Shown here piece after piece: positions 50,759-63,215 of a DNA stretch of 64,000 nt. The translations under genes were made by a program, and so were the position numbers. This stretch comes from Cladobotryum mycophilum (taxonomy: Eukaryota; Ascomycota; Sordariomycetes; Hypocreales; Hypocreaceae): contig CM071591.1 in assembly GCA_036429605.1 (NCBI GenBank), forward strand, positions 744,001-808,000, given 5' to 3'. Under the pieces are notes generated by a model. It saw nothing but the letters and a program-made list of their open reading frames with translations, made no database searches and was not told the origin of the DNA. The stretch's first letter is position 1. Each line of letters starts with the position of its first letter.

Positions 50759-53207
50759 CTATAGCAGCTCGTCGGTGATTGGCTGATCACCTAAGCCCTC
50801 CCTCATTTTCTTAAATGCCGCGCGGTACTGTGGCGTTGATAGTTAGCATCTTTGCATACCGAGTTGCTGGGATAAGCGTTGTTTGCATCTCTTACCTGCA
50901 GACTGAAATTGACAATAAGCGCCAGCATCATGGCGATACTGATAATGATTGGCCCAACCATGTTATCAAAGTCCTTTCCACTTCTCTCCAAAATCATGGT
51001 CCTTCTGATCCTCATCTGACCGTATCCCCAGATGCTCGCAAATACTGCAATGGCAATGTAGACGATGCCAATCGCCTGTGCAACAATACTGTCGCCTGCG
51101 GCAGAGTACAGCGCAAGAGCAAGCGTGCCCTGTAGGATAGCAATGTGCTGCCACTTCAAAAAGGTTCGTTCGTTGGCCAGCCACACTTTAGGCTCAACCT
51201 TGAGCTCACCTTTGTTCTTGATCCATTGTGTCGGCTCGACGACACCCTCGGGCAGCTGGGACCTCTGAGCCCTCTTGGCTCTTGCATACTTGGAAAGGGA
51301 TAGACCAGGCAGAACGGATGACAATGTGCCATATCCGCTCGCTCGTGCCTGGGAACTACCTTCACCCTCATCCTCCTCATTAGCAGCCACTAGGCTTCTC
51401 TGCCCAAGGGATCGTGACAATTGTGCTGACGCATCAGCAGCCATCCTGTCTGCGAGATATGACTTTCCAAGGGGGAACTCTGTGCAGCCTTGTACGAGCT
51501 GGGCAATGTGCCGATAAGACTTCCTACGGCCATTACGTCGTCAGCTCGCTGGGCTCGACGCTGCTCCTCCTCCTCGAATGCCTTCTGGGGATCCTTGCGA
51601 ATATCAGTCTCGAGATCGCTGAGCCAGAAAGGCAAGCTGTTAACGTAATCATCAAAGAGAGAGGCAACACCGTGTACAAATTTGGAGAATCGTGGAGTCG
51701 GGTGCACAAGGTGAGAGGCCATCAGATCTTCGACCCAGGTAGGCCTCTTGCGGTTTCCATCTTCCTTGAGCTTAATCTCCAACACGGCATAAGGGAACTT
51801 GGACACCTCGCTCTTGTTGATGTTAGGGAATGGATACTTCATATTGCTATTATCGATTTCGAGTCGGTGCCATTCGCTTGGGTCACGGCAAGGTCTGCCC
51901 TTGTCCAATGTGTCTTCTCGGATAAATGCCAAATCTGTGTCGATTGAGATACGAACACGGTCATCGGCGGGTTTCTGGAAGGCAGTGCGGGAGTAGTTGG
52001 CTCGCAGCACGGGCGTCAACTTCTTCTTCTGCTGGAACTCCTGCACCTTGGTCACAGTAGCCTTGAAGGCCTCGACCTGTTCTGGTGTCTGGCCCTGTCG
52101 ATCCATCTTTTGCAATGTCTTCTCCATCGAGTACTCGCCATTCAAGAAGGGCATGACATACTTGTCCTTGATGGCAAACTTGTGCTCCTCGCTCTTGCCG
52201 CTGGCATCGGCTATCTTTTGCTCGAGAAAGATCTCAGGCTTAGAGTTTAGCTGACCGTGCCATCGCAGTCTCAAGGACGATACCTCGGACTGGCGTTCGA
52301 CTTTTTCAGAATAGACTTCAAATTTATTATTGTCAAAGTAGATCGAGGTAATTGATGGCGAGTCGGAACCATCCAGTTCCTTGGCAGACTGTTCGCTGTA
52401 GACAAGGGCGGGAAGTCGACGGAGAATCAAGGTTTTGACCTCGAGGAGGTTATCGGGATGTACCCAGACTATTGAGATATTAGCGGTCAACAACAAAAAA
52501 CCCTCCCGATGATAAATTGAGGAGAACCTACATTTGTGTGCAGTATATCGTTCTCCGTTGTGCGTTTCCCCGGGTGTTTCCAGATCCAGGGGGACCTGGT
52601 CTCCCTCTTCCAATTGCTGCCGGATGGCAAAGTACATGATGGACAGCTTGGTCAACAGCGGCGAGTATCCCTGCTCTGAGTTGAAGGGCCGCTGGGCTAG
52701 ACTGAGCTGCATCATTGGCCGCACCTTGTAGCGATCGCCCCTCTTGCGATCATGTTTCTTAACAATCTTAAGAAAACTGGTGTAGTTGATGTTGCTATAC
52801 TTTTTCAACTCCTTGACCTCATTGGTAATCCCATCCAGCTCCGTCTCGAGATCCTTGAGCTGCGGTGTGTTCTCCTCTGGGAGAGCAACGGCCTTGCCCT
52901 TGCCATTGTTATTGTTGTTGTTCTCAGCTTCGGACTCGATCGGCGGTGCAAGCTCCTTGAGTTTGTCGAAAGCGGTGTCGACTCTTTGCTTCAGCGCGTC
53001 GAAACGCTCCTGCTGAAACTTGGCCACCTTCTCGAGCTGGACGTTGAAGATCTCATCGCAAAAGCGGTTCTCGTCCTCCTCGGTCCATGCAACGGTGTCG
53101 TCATCCGACTTGTCCTCCCGTAGCAGGGCTTTAAGCTTGCCGTAGTCGACGTATTTGTCCTTCCATGGCGGATAGATGGAGTCGCGGAGCGTCTTACCGA
53201 ACCGCAT
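50759..53207 (-). CDS. VTC4: VTC4-like polyphosphate polymerase, SPX-VTC-DUF202 (frameshifted in this sequence)
   Basis: Catalytic subunit of the vacuolar transporter chaperone complex, which makes polyphosphate from ATP and moves it into the vacuole; the SPX domain senses inositol pyrophosphates. Three exons: 53207-52532, 52468-50896 and 50827-50759, about 772 residues after repair. The SPX domain opens the protein (MRFGKTLRDSIYPPWKDKYV, later NINYTSFLKIVKKHDRKRG). The polymerase domain follows (KFWVHPDNLLEVKTLILRRL, SIYFDNNKFEVY, RLRWHGQL, FLEQKIADASG, IDTDLAFIRED). The C-terminus has three membrane segments (DUF202-type). The frame breaks at five G on the plus strand (51471-51475); one more base joins SSYKAAQSSP to LGKSYLADRMAADASAQ. 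The break leaves SPX and catalytic parts but separates the membrane anchor. VTC4 rather than VTC2/3 is by resemblance. Confidence 0.9.
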
Positions 53208-54067
53208 TTCGTCCGTAGTAAAGCAGAAGATCTGCCTATGGATGGATTGGATCGAATGGCCCTGGTGGTGATGTTTGCTTCGTCTTGCACACACACGACC
53301 GGTGATGTGACGTTGGAGAAAAAGACGATGATGCTTGCTGGGTCGGGATGTAAACTTGGCCGCCACTCACACACGTGCGTTCCAGTGGAGCTCAGCTAAC
53401 AAAAAACCTTCTAGAGAAAGCCGGGCTTGCAGCTACTTCAGGACCCCGCCTATAGTCCGGTAGGGGTGGAGCGCTGTAGGTACAACTAACAGGGCTGCGA
53501 TTGGCCTATCACCTCTGACCACTGGGCACGTGTGGCCGCTGTCAAGGGCGCTGTAGCTCCTCGCTAGCGAGCTTCAGAGCAGCTTCCATCGCTTCCTAGT
53601 AAAATGACGCAGTTATAGCGCCAACCTCGATGCCCCGAGGCTGGAATGCATGCTGTTGCGATGGGAGACCCATGGAGGCAAGCGGAGATCATTAATTTGG
53701 ACAGAGTACGCAAATTTTTATAGTCTCTATTCGGGAACCATAGCCGAACGGAGACAAGGATCGTGTTCCTCCTCCAAAGTTGATAAAGTCCCAAGTCTTC
53801 ATTCACAAGCGTAATGTGTAGTATCTGCAAAATCGTATTCAACTCAACTGAATGAATCTGGTGGATATACTTCACAATATGGAACCGCTGAACAGCATTG
53901 AATATCCCAAGATAATATATAACCAACTAAACTAAGAAAAAACAACCGCTAAACTAAGACCCCTGGTATCATTGCTGCAATAAACCAACTAGTATCTGAC
54001 AAAGAGAGCAACACATATGTAAACCATCATCATATGACTCCATGCATCATCATAATCCATTCATTTT
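53208..54067. other. intergenic, VTC4 promoter side
   Basis: About 860 bp between the VTC4 start and the GLT1 stop, both genes on the minus strand. It must hold the VTC4 promoter. A GCACGTGTGG element occurs at 53526-53535 and contains CACGTG, the core bound by Pho4-type bHLH regulators of phosphate genes. This is suggestive given the role of VTC4, but the element is short. Confidence 0.5.
53527..53532. promoter_or_regulatory. CACGTG E-box upstream of VTC4
   Basis: The palindromic hexamer CACGTG lies about 320 bp upstream of the VTC4 ATG. In yeast and Neurospora, Pho4/NUC-1 bHLH proteins bind this core in phosphate-starvation genes, including VTC genes in yeast. Function here is inferred; a hexamer is expected by chance about once in 4 kb. 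Confidence 0.4.
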
Positions 54068-57000
54068 TTACTGAGCGCCAATTTTGGTGAAGATTTCCTG
54101 TGCAGTTCGCTTGACAATGCCACCAGTGATTGGCAGGTTAGTGCACTTCTCCAGATACAGATCCACCTCACGGGCAGCCTGGCGACCCTCGTTGATACCC
54201 CAGACAATAAGAGACTGGCCACGGCGAGCATCACCAGCAGCAAAGACACCATCCAAATTGGTGCTGTACTTTCCAGCTGGGGTCTTGACGTTCTTGCGAG
54301 CATCCTTCTCAATCTCATCTCCAAGGACACGAGCCTCAGGTCCGAGGAAACCCATGGCCAATAGAACAAGGTCAGCAGGGAAGAATTGCTGTGATCCCTC
54401 AACCTTCTTCATATCCCAGCCGCCGCTTGAAGATCTGGTCCACTCAACACGAATAGTGTTGATGCCCTTAACCTTTCCGCTGCCATCATCGACAAACTCC
54501 TCAGACATGATGCAGTACTCACGAGGGTCCTTGCCAGTGTGCTGTCGAACCTCAGTGTGGCCATAGTCGACACGGTAGATACGAGGCCACTGAGGCCAGG
54601 GGTTATCGTTAGCACGCTCAGGGGGAGGCTGAGGAAGCAACTCGAAGTTGGTAACAGACTTGGCACCGTGACGGACAGAGGTACCAATGCAGTCATTACC
54701 AGTATCACCACCACCAATGACAACAACGTGCTTGTCTTTGGCCGAGATGTAGGAGTTATCGACGAGTTCAGAGTCCAGGAGAGACTTGGTGTTCTTGTGC
54801 AAGAACTCCATAGCAAAGTGAATGCCCTCCAGGCTACGACCCTTGATAGGGAGGTCACGGGCAACAGTAGCGCCAGTAGCAATGATGACGGCATCGTGGC
54901 TGGCCTTGAGATCTGTGAGAGAAGGCTGGCCATCCTCGCCAACAGCCACGCCAGTCTTGAAGCTGATGCCTTCAGCGGCCATAAAGTCGGTTCGGCGCTT
55001 GACAATACGCTTGTCCAGCTTCATGTTGGGAATACCATACATCAAAAGACCACCAAGACGATCGGCACGCTCATAGACGGTCACGAGGTGACCAGCTCGG
55101 TTGAGTTGATCAGCGCAAGCAAGACCAGCGGGTCCAGATCCGATAACGGCAACCTTTTTGCCGGTACGAACCTGGGGAGGTTCAGGGACCATCCAGCCCA
55201 TCTCAAAGCCGCGATCGATGATGGCGCATTCGATAGACTTGATTCCGACGGGATCCTCGTTGATACCCAAGACGCAAGCACCCTCGCAAGGAGCAGGGCA
55301 TACTCGGCCAGTAAACTCGGGGAAGTTGTTGGTCATCAGGAGACGGTTGAGGGCATCCTTCCACTGGTTCTGGAACACAAGCTCGTTCCACTTGGGAATA
55401 ATGTTGGAGATGGGGCATCCAGTCTCGGATTGGCAGAAAGGCACACCGCAGTCCATGCATCGTGCAGACTGGTACTTCAGTTCATCTTCATCAAGACGGG
55501 AGCTAAGCTCAGCCCAGTCTTTGGTTCGGGTAGCGACAGAGCGATACTTCTCAGAGCGGCGAGAGTATTTCATGAAACCCTTGGTCTTGTCGAGCACCAG
55601 AGCTCGCTTCTTCTCGGCAACATTGTCACCAATGGCCTCCTCCAAATCCTGCAACTTGGCAACCTTCTCCTCCTTCTTGGCGTGAACACCGGAGACAGCC
55701 GGAAGGTTATACTCGGCACGCTTGGCTTCAGCAGCCTTGGCGGCCTCTTCTGCCAGGACACGCTTGTAGTCGGTAGGGAGAACCTTGACGAAGCGAGGGA
55801 GAGCACGGTTGAAGTCGACCAAGATGCGTGCCGCCAACTCGGATCCAGTGTAGTGGTGGTGATCCTCAATCAAGCCACGAACAAAGGCGATCTCGGCGGG
55901 GTCTTCTAGTGGGCCGTATTCAACCATTTCGGTATTGAGCTTGGCGTGGAAGTCCTTCTTAACGTCCAGGACATAGGCGATACCACCAGACATACCAGCA
56001 GCGAAGTTGCGGCCAGTGCTACCGAGAACCACGATACGTCCACCAGTCATGTACTCGCAGCCATGGTCACCGATACCCTCAATAACAGCTGTAGCACCCG
56101 AGTTTCGGACTGCGAAACGCTCGGCAGCCACACCTCGGAAGAAGCAGGTTCCGTTGGTGGCACCATACAAGCAGACGTTACCAATCAAGATGTTTTCTTC
56201 CGCCTTGAATACGGCAGAACGGGGAGGGTAGATGATCAGACGACCACCGGACAAGCCCTTGCCAACATAGTCGTTGGCATCGCCCTCCAGCTCAAGGGTA
56301 ACACCTGGAGCAAGGAAGGCACCAAAGGACTGACCAGCCGATCCCTTAATGTTGACATGTACAGTATCAAGAGGCAAACCAGCTTCACCGTACCGCTTGG
56401 AAATCTGGTAGGAAAGCGAGGTTCCCATGGCACGGTCCGTGTTGACAATGTCACACTCAATTCGAGATGGAAGACCCTTATCAAGGGTTAATTCGGCCTC
56501 CGAGATCAGCTTGTTATCCAGTCGGACGTAAAGCTTGTGATCCTGCTTGCGCACGTTGAAAGTAGCGACACCAGGACGGAGCTTGTGTGCGGGGGTCAAC
56601 AAGAGAGAAAGGTCAATGTTGGCAGTCTTGTTGGTACGAAGGTCATCTCGCATCTTCAAAGACTCAACGCGACCAACCATTTCATTGATGGTTCGGAACC
56701 CGAGCTTGGCCATGATGGCTCGAAGCTCGTTTGCCACGTAGTAGAAGAAGTTGATGACATGCTCAGGGGTACCCGTGAACTTCTTACGAAGCGTAGGATC
56801 CTGGGTAGCAATACCCACTGGGCAGGTGTTCAAGTGACACTTGCGCATCATAATACAGCCCATGGCAATCAGGGGTGCAGTGGCAAATCCCCATTCTTCG
56901 GCACCAAGAAGACAGGCGATGGCGACATCTCGTCCGGTTCTGAGCTGACCATCAGTCTGCACGACGACACGACCACGCAAGTCATTGAGCACGAGCGTTT

Positions 57001-60000
57001 GGTGAGTCTCTGCAAGACCCAACTCCCAAGGGAGACCGGCGTACTTGATACCAGTCCATCGGGAAGCACCAGTACCACCGTCGTGACCAGAGATCAGAAT
57101 GTGATCAGCCTTGGCCTTGGCCACACCAGAGGCAACGATACCAACACCAACCTCGGAAACCAACTTGACCGACACGCGGGATCGAGGGCTTGAGCACTTC
57201 AGATCGTAAATCAGCTGCTTAAGATCCTCGATAGAGTAAATGTCGTGGTGGGGAGGAGGAGAAATGAGGCCGACACCGGGAGTAGAATGACGAGTGCGAG
57301 CAATTGACTTGGACACCTTGTGGCCAGGCAACTCACCGCCCTCACCAGGCTTGGCGCCCTGGGCCATCTTAATCTGAATCTCGTCAGAGTCAGCAAGATA
57401 GGCAGATGTAACACCGAAACGGCCCGAGGCAACCTGCTTGATGGCAGATCGCATAGTATCACCATCAGGCATACGCTGAGAACGTTCAGGATCTTCACCA
57501 CCTTCACCAGTGTTGGACTTGCCACCCAATCTGTTCATGGCGACCGCCAGTGTTGAGTGAGACTCCATAGAGATGGATCCGTAGGACATGGCACCCGTAC
57601 AGAATCGTCGAACGATATCAGTCCATGGCTCAACCTGATCGATGGGAACAGGAGTGCGGTCTTCAAACTTGAAGTCGAGCAGACCACGAAGTGTGCAAGA
57701 CTTGATTTGCTCATATTCGGACCTTGAATAGGCTTCATACGACTTGTCATTCTTAGTGCGGACGGCGTCCTGAATGTTAGCAATAGAAGTAGGATCATTG
57801 ACGTGAGCTTCACCACCATCTCTCCAGTGGTATTCACCAGACTCGGGAAGGGCCTGGACACCAACAGTGTATCGTGAAGGGAAACCACGTTCATGGAATC
57901 GGAAAGCATCTTCGGCAATGAGCTCAAAGGTCAATCCCTGAATACGCGAAGCGGTGCCCCTGAAGCAGCGCTCTACAACTACCTCATCAAGACCAAGGGC
58001 CTCGAAAATCTGTGCACCCTTGTATGAAGCTAGGGTGGAAATACCCATCTTGCTCATGACTTTGAGGATACCACCGTCACAGGAGTGCTTGTAGTTGGCG
58101 ATGAGAACATCATCGGTGAGCTTCTTCTTGATGAGACGCTCCTTGTTGAGCTTGAGGATACACTCCATGGCAAGGTAAGGGTTGATGGCATCAGCACCGT
58201 AACCGAGCAATACACACATGTGGTGGACCTCACGGGCCTCGGCAGTCTCGACAACAATAGCGGCCATCGATCGCCACTTGTTGCTTACGAGATGATGGTG
58301 AACCATGGCAGATGCAAGCAAAGCTGAAACGGGAACTCGATCGGCAGAGGTCTTTCGGTCGGACAGAATAATGATGCGGTCTCGTGCCTCAATGGCAGCC
58401 GTGGCCTGCTTGCAGATCTCATCAAGATGGTTCAGGTAACCCTGAACGCCCTCAGACTTGGGGAAGGTCAAGTCAATGGTCTTGACAGTCCAGTCAGGAT
58501 GAATGGAGGGCAGATTTTGGATGGCATTGAATTCCTGGATAGACAAGATAGGGCTAGGGAGCAGGAGACGGCCACACTGAGATGCGTCCATCTCCAGCAA
58601 GTTGCCCTGGGGGCCAACATAGCACTCCAAAGACATGACAATGGATTCTCGAATTGGATCAATAGGAGGGTTAGTAACCTGGGCAAAAAGCTGTCGGAAG
58701 TAATCGTACAAAAGCCGTGGCGACTGAGTCAGACAAGCCAACGGAGCATCGTTACCCATAGATCCCAGAGCTTCTTTCTCATCAGCTGCCATAGGAGCAA
58801 GCAGCAAGCTGACTTGTTCATGGGTGTAACCGAATGAGAGGAGTAAAGGATCCTCTTGAAGCTTGGTTTCATCAGGCTTGGGTGCAAGGTCTAGCTTGGC
58901 CTCTAAGGTCTCCAGAATCTTGGGCATGGTGATCAATTCACTGTCCAACCAAGCACGGAAGTCGTGACGGTTGGCAACAGCCTCCTTGAGCTCAGCATCA
59001 TCAATGATTCGACCGGCTTTGGTGTCAACCAAGAGCATACGTCCGGGCTGAAGCCGCCCCTTTTGAACAACAGACTCAGGTTCAACGGGAATGGTTCCAA
59101 CTTCAGATGCACAGATAATACGGTCATCATCCATGACATAGAATCGGCAAGGCCGCAAACCATTTCGGTCCAAGTTGGCACCACAGTAACGACCATCGGC
59201 GAATGTGAACAGAGCAGGTCCATCCCAGGGTTCCATCTGGCAAGCAGCCCATTCATAGAATGCAGCCTTCTTTGGGTCCATGGTATCATTGCCTTGCCAT
59301 GCCTCGGGAATCATGAGCATGACCGCCTCAGGTAGGGAAAGAACGCCGTTGATGGTCAACAACTCGAGAACGTTGTCAAAAGCAGCAGAATCGGAACCGC
59401 CATCTTCAACAATGGGGTACATCAGTTCAAGCTCGTCTTTGAAGATGTCGGAGTGCATGACACCCTCACGGGCGCGCATCCAGTTCTTATTTCCTCGTAG
59501 CGTATTAATTTCACCGTTGTGGGCAGCCCATCGTAGAGGCTGGGCACGGTCCCACGAGGGGAAGGTGTTTGTAGAGAAACGAGAGTGCACAAGGGCAAAG
59601 TGTGCCTCATAGTCTGCATTGACCAAGTCGTGATAGTAAGAATACACTTGCACAGGAGCAAGTTGTCCCTTGTAGACGATGTTCTTGTTGGAAAGAGAGC
59701 AGAGGTAGAACCAGTTTTGTAGACCGATTGTGTGTGTAGCGCGCTTCCTGAGTACGTAGAGCTGTCGTTCAAACTGTCGCTCGTCAAACTTCTCCGGGTC
59801 TGTGGTTTCTGGAGCATTGCCAGTGCCGTAAGCAGAGGCTAAAACGACAAAAGGTTGAGCAATAATAGGCTCGCGAGACTTGGCTGCAGGGCCTAGCAGA
59901 GTAGAGTCGACAGGAGGTCGTCGCCACCCCAAGACTCGCAGGCCCAAAGCTTCGGCAACATCTTCCAGTTGCCTCTTGGACTCTTCAAAGGTCTCTTCGT

Positions 60001-60522
60001 CGGGCTTGAAGAACAGGTTACCTACGGCATACTGACCCAGAGGCGGCAGCTTAATGCCCTCCTCTCTCTCGAAGTTCTTGATGAAGAACTTGTGGGGGAT
60101 GGATGTCATGACACCAGCACCGTCGCCATCTCGGGCGTCGGATCCCACAGCACCACGATGGGTCATGTTGCACAAAAGGTTCCGTGCTGTTTTATGTGAG
60201 CTGATGCCTTTGATTTGCCTGGACGTTCATTCATCTCGGATAACTCACCATCGCTAACGATTTTGTGGCTTGCTTTGCCCTTGATGTGGCTAGTCTTGAT
60301 GTCAGTTGCCAGCGTGGCAGATGAGAATATTGATTTCACTCACCAAGCAAAGCCTACACCGCAGGCATCCTTTTCATAGGATGGGTCATAAAGACCCTGC
60401 TTCACGGGCAAGGCGCCCGCCCAAGAGTCATTGTTCTCAGACTTGTACTCATATGGGTGAAACGGCGCTTGTTCAGCTTCTAGGGAAGTTTGTCGGTCGT
60501 CGAAGTCCTCGAGATAGCCCAT
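54068..60522 (-). CDS. GLT1: glutamate synthase (NADH), GOGAT
   Basis: Makes two glutamates from glutamine and 2-oxoglutarate with NADH, the second half of the GS/GOGAT ammonium-assimilation cycle. Three exons: 60522-60344, 60289-60249 and 60186-54068; 2112 residues plus stop, standard for the fused fungal enzyme. The first 53 residues are a propeptide. Cys54 in DACGVGFAC would be the N-terminal nucleophile of the class II glutaminase after cleavage, the same position as in yeast Glt1. Next come the central and FMN domains (GHDGGTGASRWTGIKYAG, GLAETHQTLV), the 3Fe-4S ligands in CIMMRKCHLNTCPVGIATQ, the GXGXG C-terminal alpha domain, and a fused beta-like part with CMDCGVPFCQ and 4Fe-4S cysteines, FAD-binding VAVIGSGPAGLACADQL and NAD-binding VVVIGGGDTGNDCIG. 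The frame is intact over 6.1 kb. The start is the ATG giving the canonical propeptide; upstream in-frame codons are probably leader. Confidence 0.97.
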
Positions 60523-62975
60523 GCTAGGCGAGGATTCTTCGTTTATACCTAGTCGGGGTCGGCGGGAGGACGAGGCCGGAGACAAAAGCGTCGAAAATGG
60601 TGGAAGCTTGTGTTTGTTGTCGTGGTGGTGCGAGTTTGAGAGCAGCAGGGTGTGGCTGCTCAAAGCACAATCTATAAATCCGGGTATCAATGTCTTATTC
60701 CAAGAAGAAGAAGTAATGCAAGAAAAAGTAAAGAAGGAAGTTGCAGTGAAGGGGAAGGAAGAAGAGTGAATGAAGCTCAAGGAAATCCAGAGAGAAGAGG
60801 TTCCGGATGATGATGATGATGATATGCTGACTTGCTGATTGGTTGCCTTCCATAACCGGATGCTGCATTCACTGGAGTTGTACTACACACTACACTGTTA
60901 TAGCGGTTGTAGGGCTGCAAACAATGAGCGGGCTGTCTGGTGGTTGCCGGTAGCGGTGCGTGGGGGCCTAATGCACTGCTGCAGGGGCCCCTGTCGCCCT
61001 GGGGCCGCACTGACTCTGAGCCATTCTGAACCCCAGCAATTTTTTTTAGCTCTCTTTATTTTTTGGACGTTGGCGCCATTCACAAGCTGGAGAATGACGA
61101 TATTGTCAAAAAAACCCCACCCCACGATGCCCCTCATCTTCCCACAGAACAAGGAGCCATTGACATGTGCTTGGCGTCGAATTGGGGCTGTCTTGATGCC
61201 AGAATCCCGATTTAGCCAGCATCGTGTCTCGTAGCCGCGCGTGCGCATCAAGAGAGGTTGCCTTACTGCAGCTCCCTCCCCTCCCCCGGTCATCGGCCCA
61301 TGAGACACACGAGTAATGCCCGTATTATTATCTTCTCGGACCAACGGCTCTCATGGGGGAATGACGTTGCATCATTGTTCAGCGAGGAAGATGAAGTCAG
61401 AAAGGAGGCTGCGGTTGGGCGCTGGTATGCGACCATCTGGCAGTGGGGTGAAATTGAGAGACTGAGGAGAAATTGACTCTTGTTTTCAATCATTTGTGTC
61501 CTTGGTTGGCATTGTGACAATGTTCTTTTTCTCAGTGATGCCTCTCGTAGTCAACAAAGTGTCGATGGACTTTTGGGGGCCATCGATTCTGTGCTTCCGT
61601 CGTAGGTCATGTCCAGCCTCTGCTGAAAGAGACACATTTCGGTGCAATTGTGAATTCGTATCGTAGAGCAAGCCGGATCCAGCAGAATACAGAACCTCAT
61701 CTCTGAATTTCTCACTCGGGGAGAGTATGGGGAAGTTGGATAAGATTGGGGACTTTGATAATGCTTCAGCAACATCAGCTTTGTATCACTCACCAGCTAA
61801 AATATTCTTTGGTATCAATGGCGCCGAGCGCTCCAAGGGTGTAGACAACAAGCTACAGAATGGGAGGGTAAGAGAACAGAAGGGTAGAAGAGAAGAGAAA
61901 AGACGAGGCAAGCAGAAGAAGGGGGTGGGAGGGTTGATGGCTCTCTTTTATGATGGGATGGTTATGGAGAACTGGTCCGGAGTCGCGCCCCCCTCCTCTC
62001 CCCTCCTTCTCCTCCTCCTCCAGACCCGGCGTTTCTGCTCATAGTCGGAAAGTAACTTATTCCAGGAATTCAATGGCAAGCCATGGATCTCTCCAGCCAA
62101 GACTTGGTGTCACTGGTCCGAGCAGGGCAGCAGCCAAAAACATGTCAAACAGCTATTACTAGTTGTATTCGATGAGATGTAGGTCCGGAACTACAGGCTT
62201 CTGGGTTACCAGGGTCTTGGAATTAGCTGCAACCGGACAGTGGGGGTTTGGCTTGGGCTGCTGGCAAGACAAGCATCCCAGTCATGGGCGTGGGATGGTG
62301 TCGACACCAACGCACGAAATGCGGCTCTCTTACTGGTGAGGCGCTTCCTTGACTGGAGACGAGCTCCCAGCTTGCAAGGCCCGTCCGATCTGCCCCCCTT
62401 CAAGTCCACCGTGCCATGAATGGGCCTATTGGTCCATAACCCCCCCCCCTACCCAGAGGCACATGTCAGAAAACACCTCAAGGGTCTCGGTCACTTATAA
62501 CGGGCACTGCAATACAATGCTACCTACTCGTACATCTGTCTTTTAGGTGGGCGTGAGCGTGAGCGTGGGTGTGGAATGGATGGATGGATGGATGGAGATG
62601 AATGGTCTCCAGTCCGTCTCTCCAATCTTGTCTCATTTCGCCGATGCGCGGAGAAGAGAGGCGAGACCCCTCCTTGTCCACCCGTTCTTGTTCCTCTGAT
62701 GTCAGTTAAAATGCTACCCTCATAATAATACTTGTACATACACGCTGATGCAGGGTTGAAGGGGGCCATCTCTGCTGGATCTCCGACCGAGCACGTCACA
62801 AAGGTTTCTTACTCCCTTTGCATTGAACCAATAGCAGAGGAGATATTGGGACCGGGCGTCCCCGGAACGAGATCTGGCCACACGGTAACGTGCTGGAATA
62901 TTACCTACTACCTCCAGGGCTAGTCTAGTACATACATCCATACTTGTAGTACTAACCTGTCCCGTTTTGCTTCAG
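60523..62975. other. gene-free region upstream of GLT1
   Basis: About 2.45 kb. The part nearest 60523 is the GLT1 promoter and leader; a GAT trinucleotide run lies near 60807-60825. A GGAT microsatellite lies near 62577-62599. Short frames here have no recognisable content. Confidence 0.6.
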
Positions 62976-63215
62976 CACGGCCCAGACGCCCTACGTAATA
63001 AACTCAGACAAGCATATCTGGGTCTTACTCGACTCGGTACAGATGTATCGATTACCCTTAAAAATGATAATATTACCCCCATAAAACCATCTGATTACTC
63101 TAGAATTATGTGAAGTTTTGGTATGCGCAAAGGCATTAAGATTCTAATTGATAATGAAAGTTTAGTTATTGGTCCTATAGGTTCTCGTCCAGTTGATGCC
63201 CAGATGGATACCTAA
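62976..63215 (+). pseudogene. possible decayed exon, 79 codons with one internal TGA
   Basis: A frame runs from 62976 to a TAA at 63213-63215 and is interrupted only by TGA at 63111-63113. It starts directly after a plausible intron end (ACTAAC branch near 62951-62956, acceptor TTCAG at 62971-62975). The translation looks protein-like (LRQAYLGLTRLGTDVSITLK; after the stop MRKGIKILIDNESLVIGPIG). The segment is AT-richer than its surroundings. No family is recognised, so this may be a pseudogene, a last exon ending at the TGA, or chance. Confidence 0.3.

Noticed and set aside
54539..55909. 456-codon plus-strand ORF antisense to GLT1
   Set aside because: It lies fully within the GOGAT beta-like domain on the other strand and is a codon-bias shadow.
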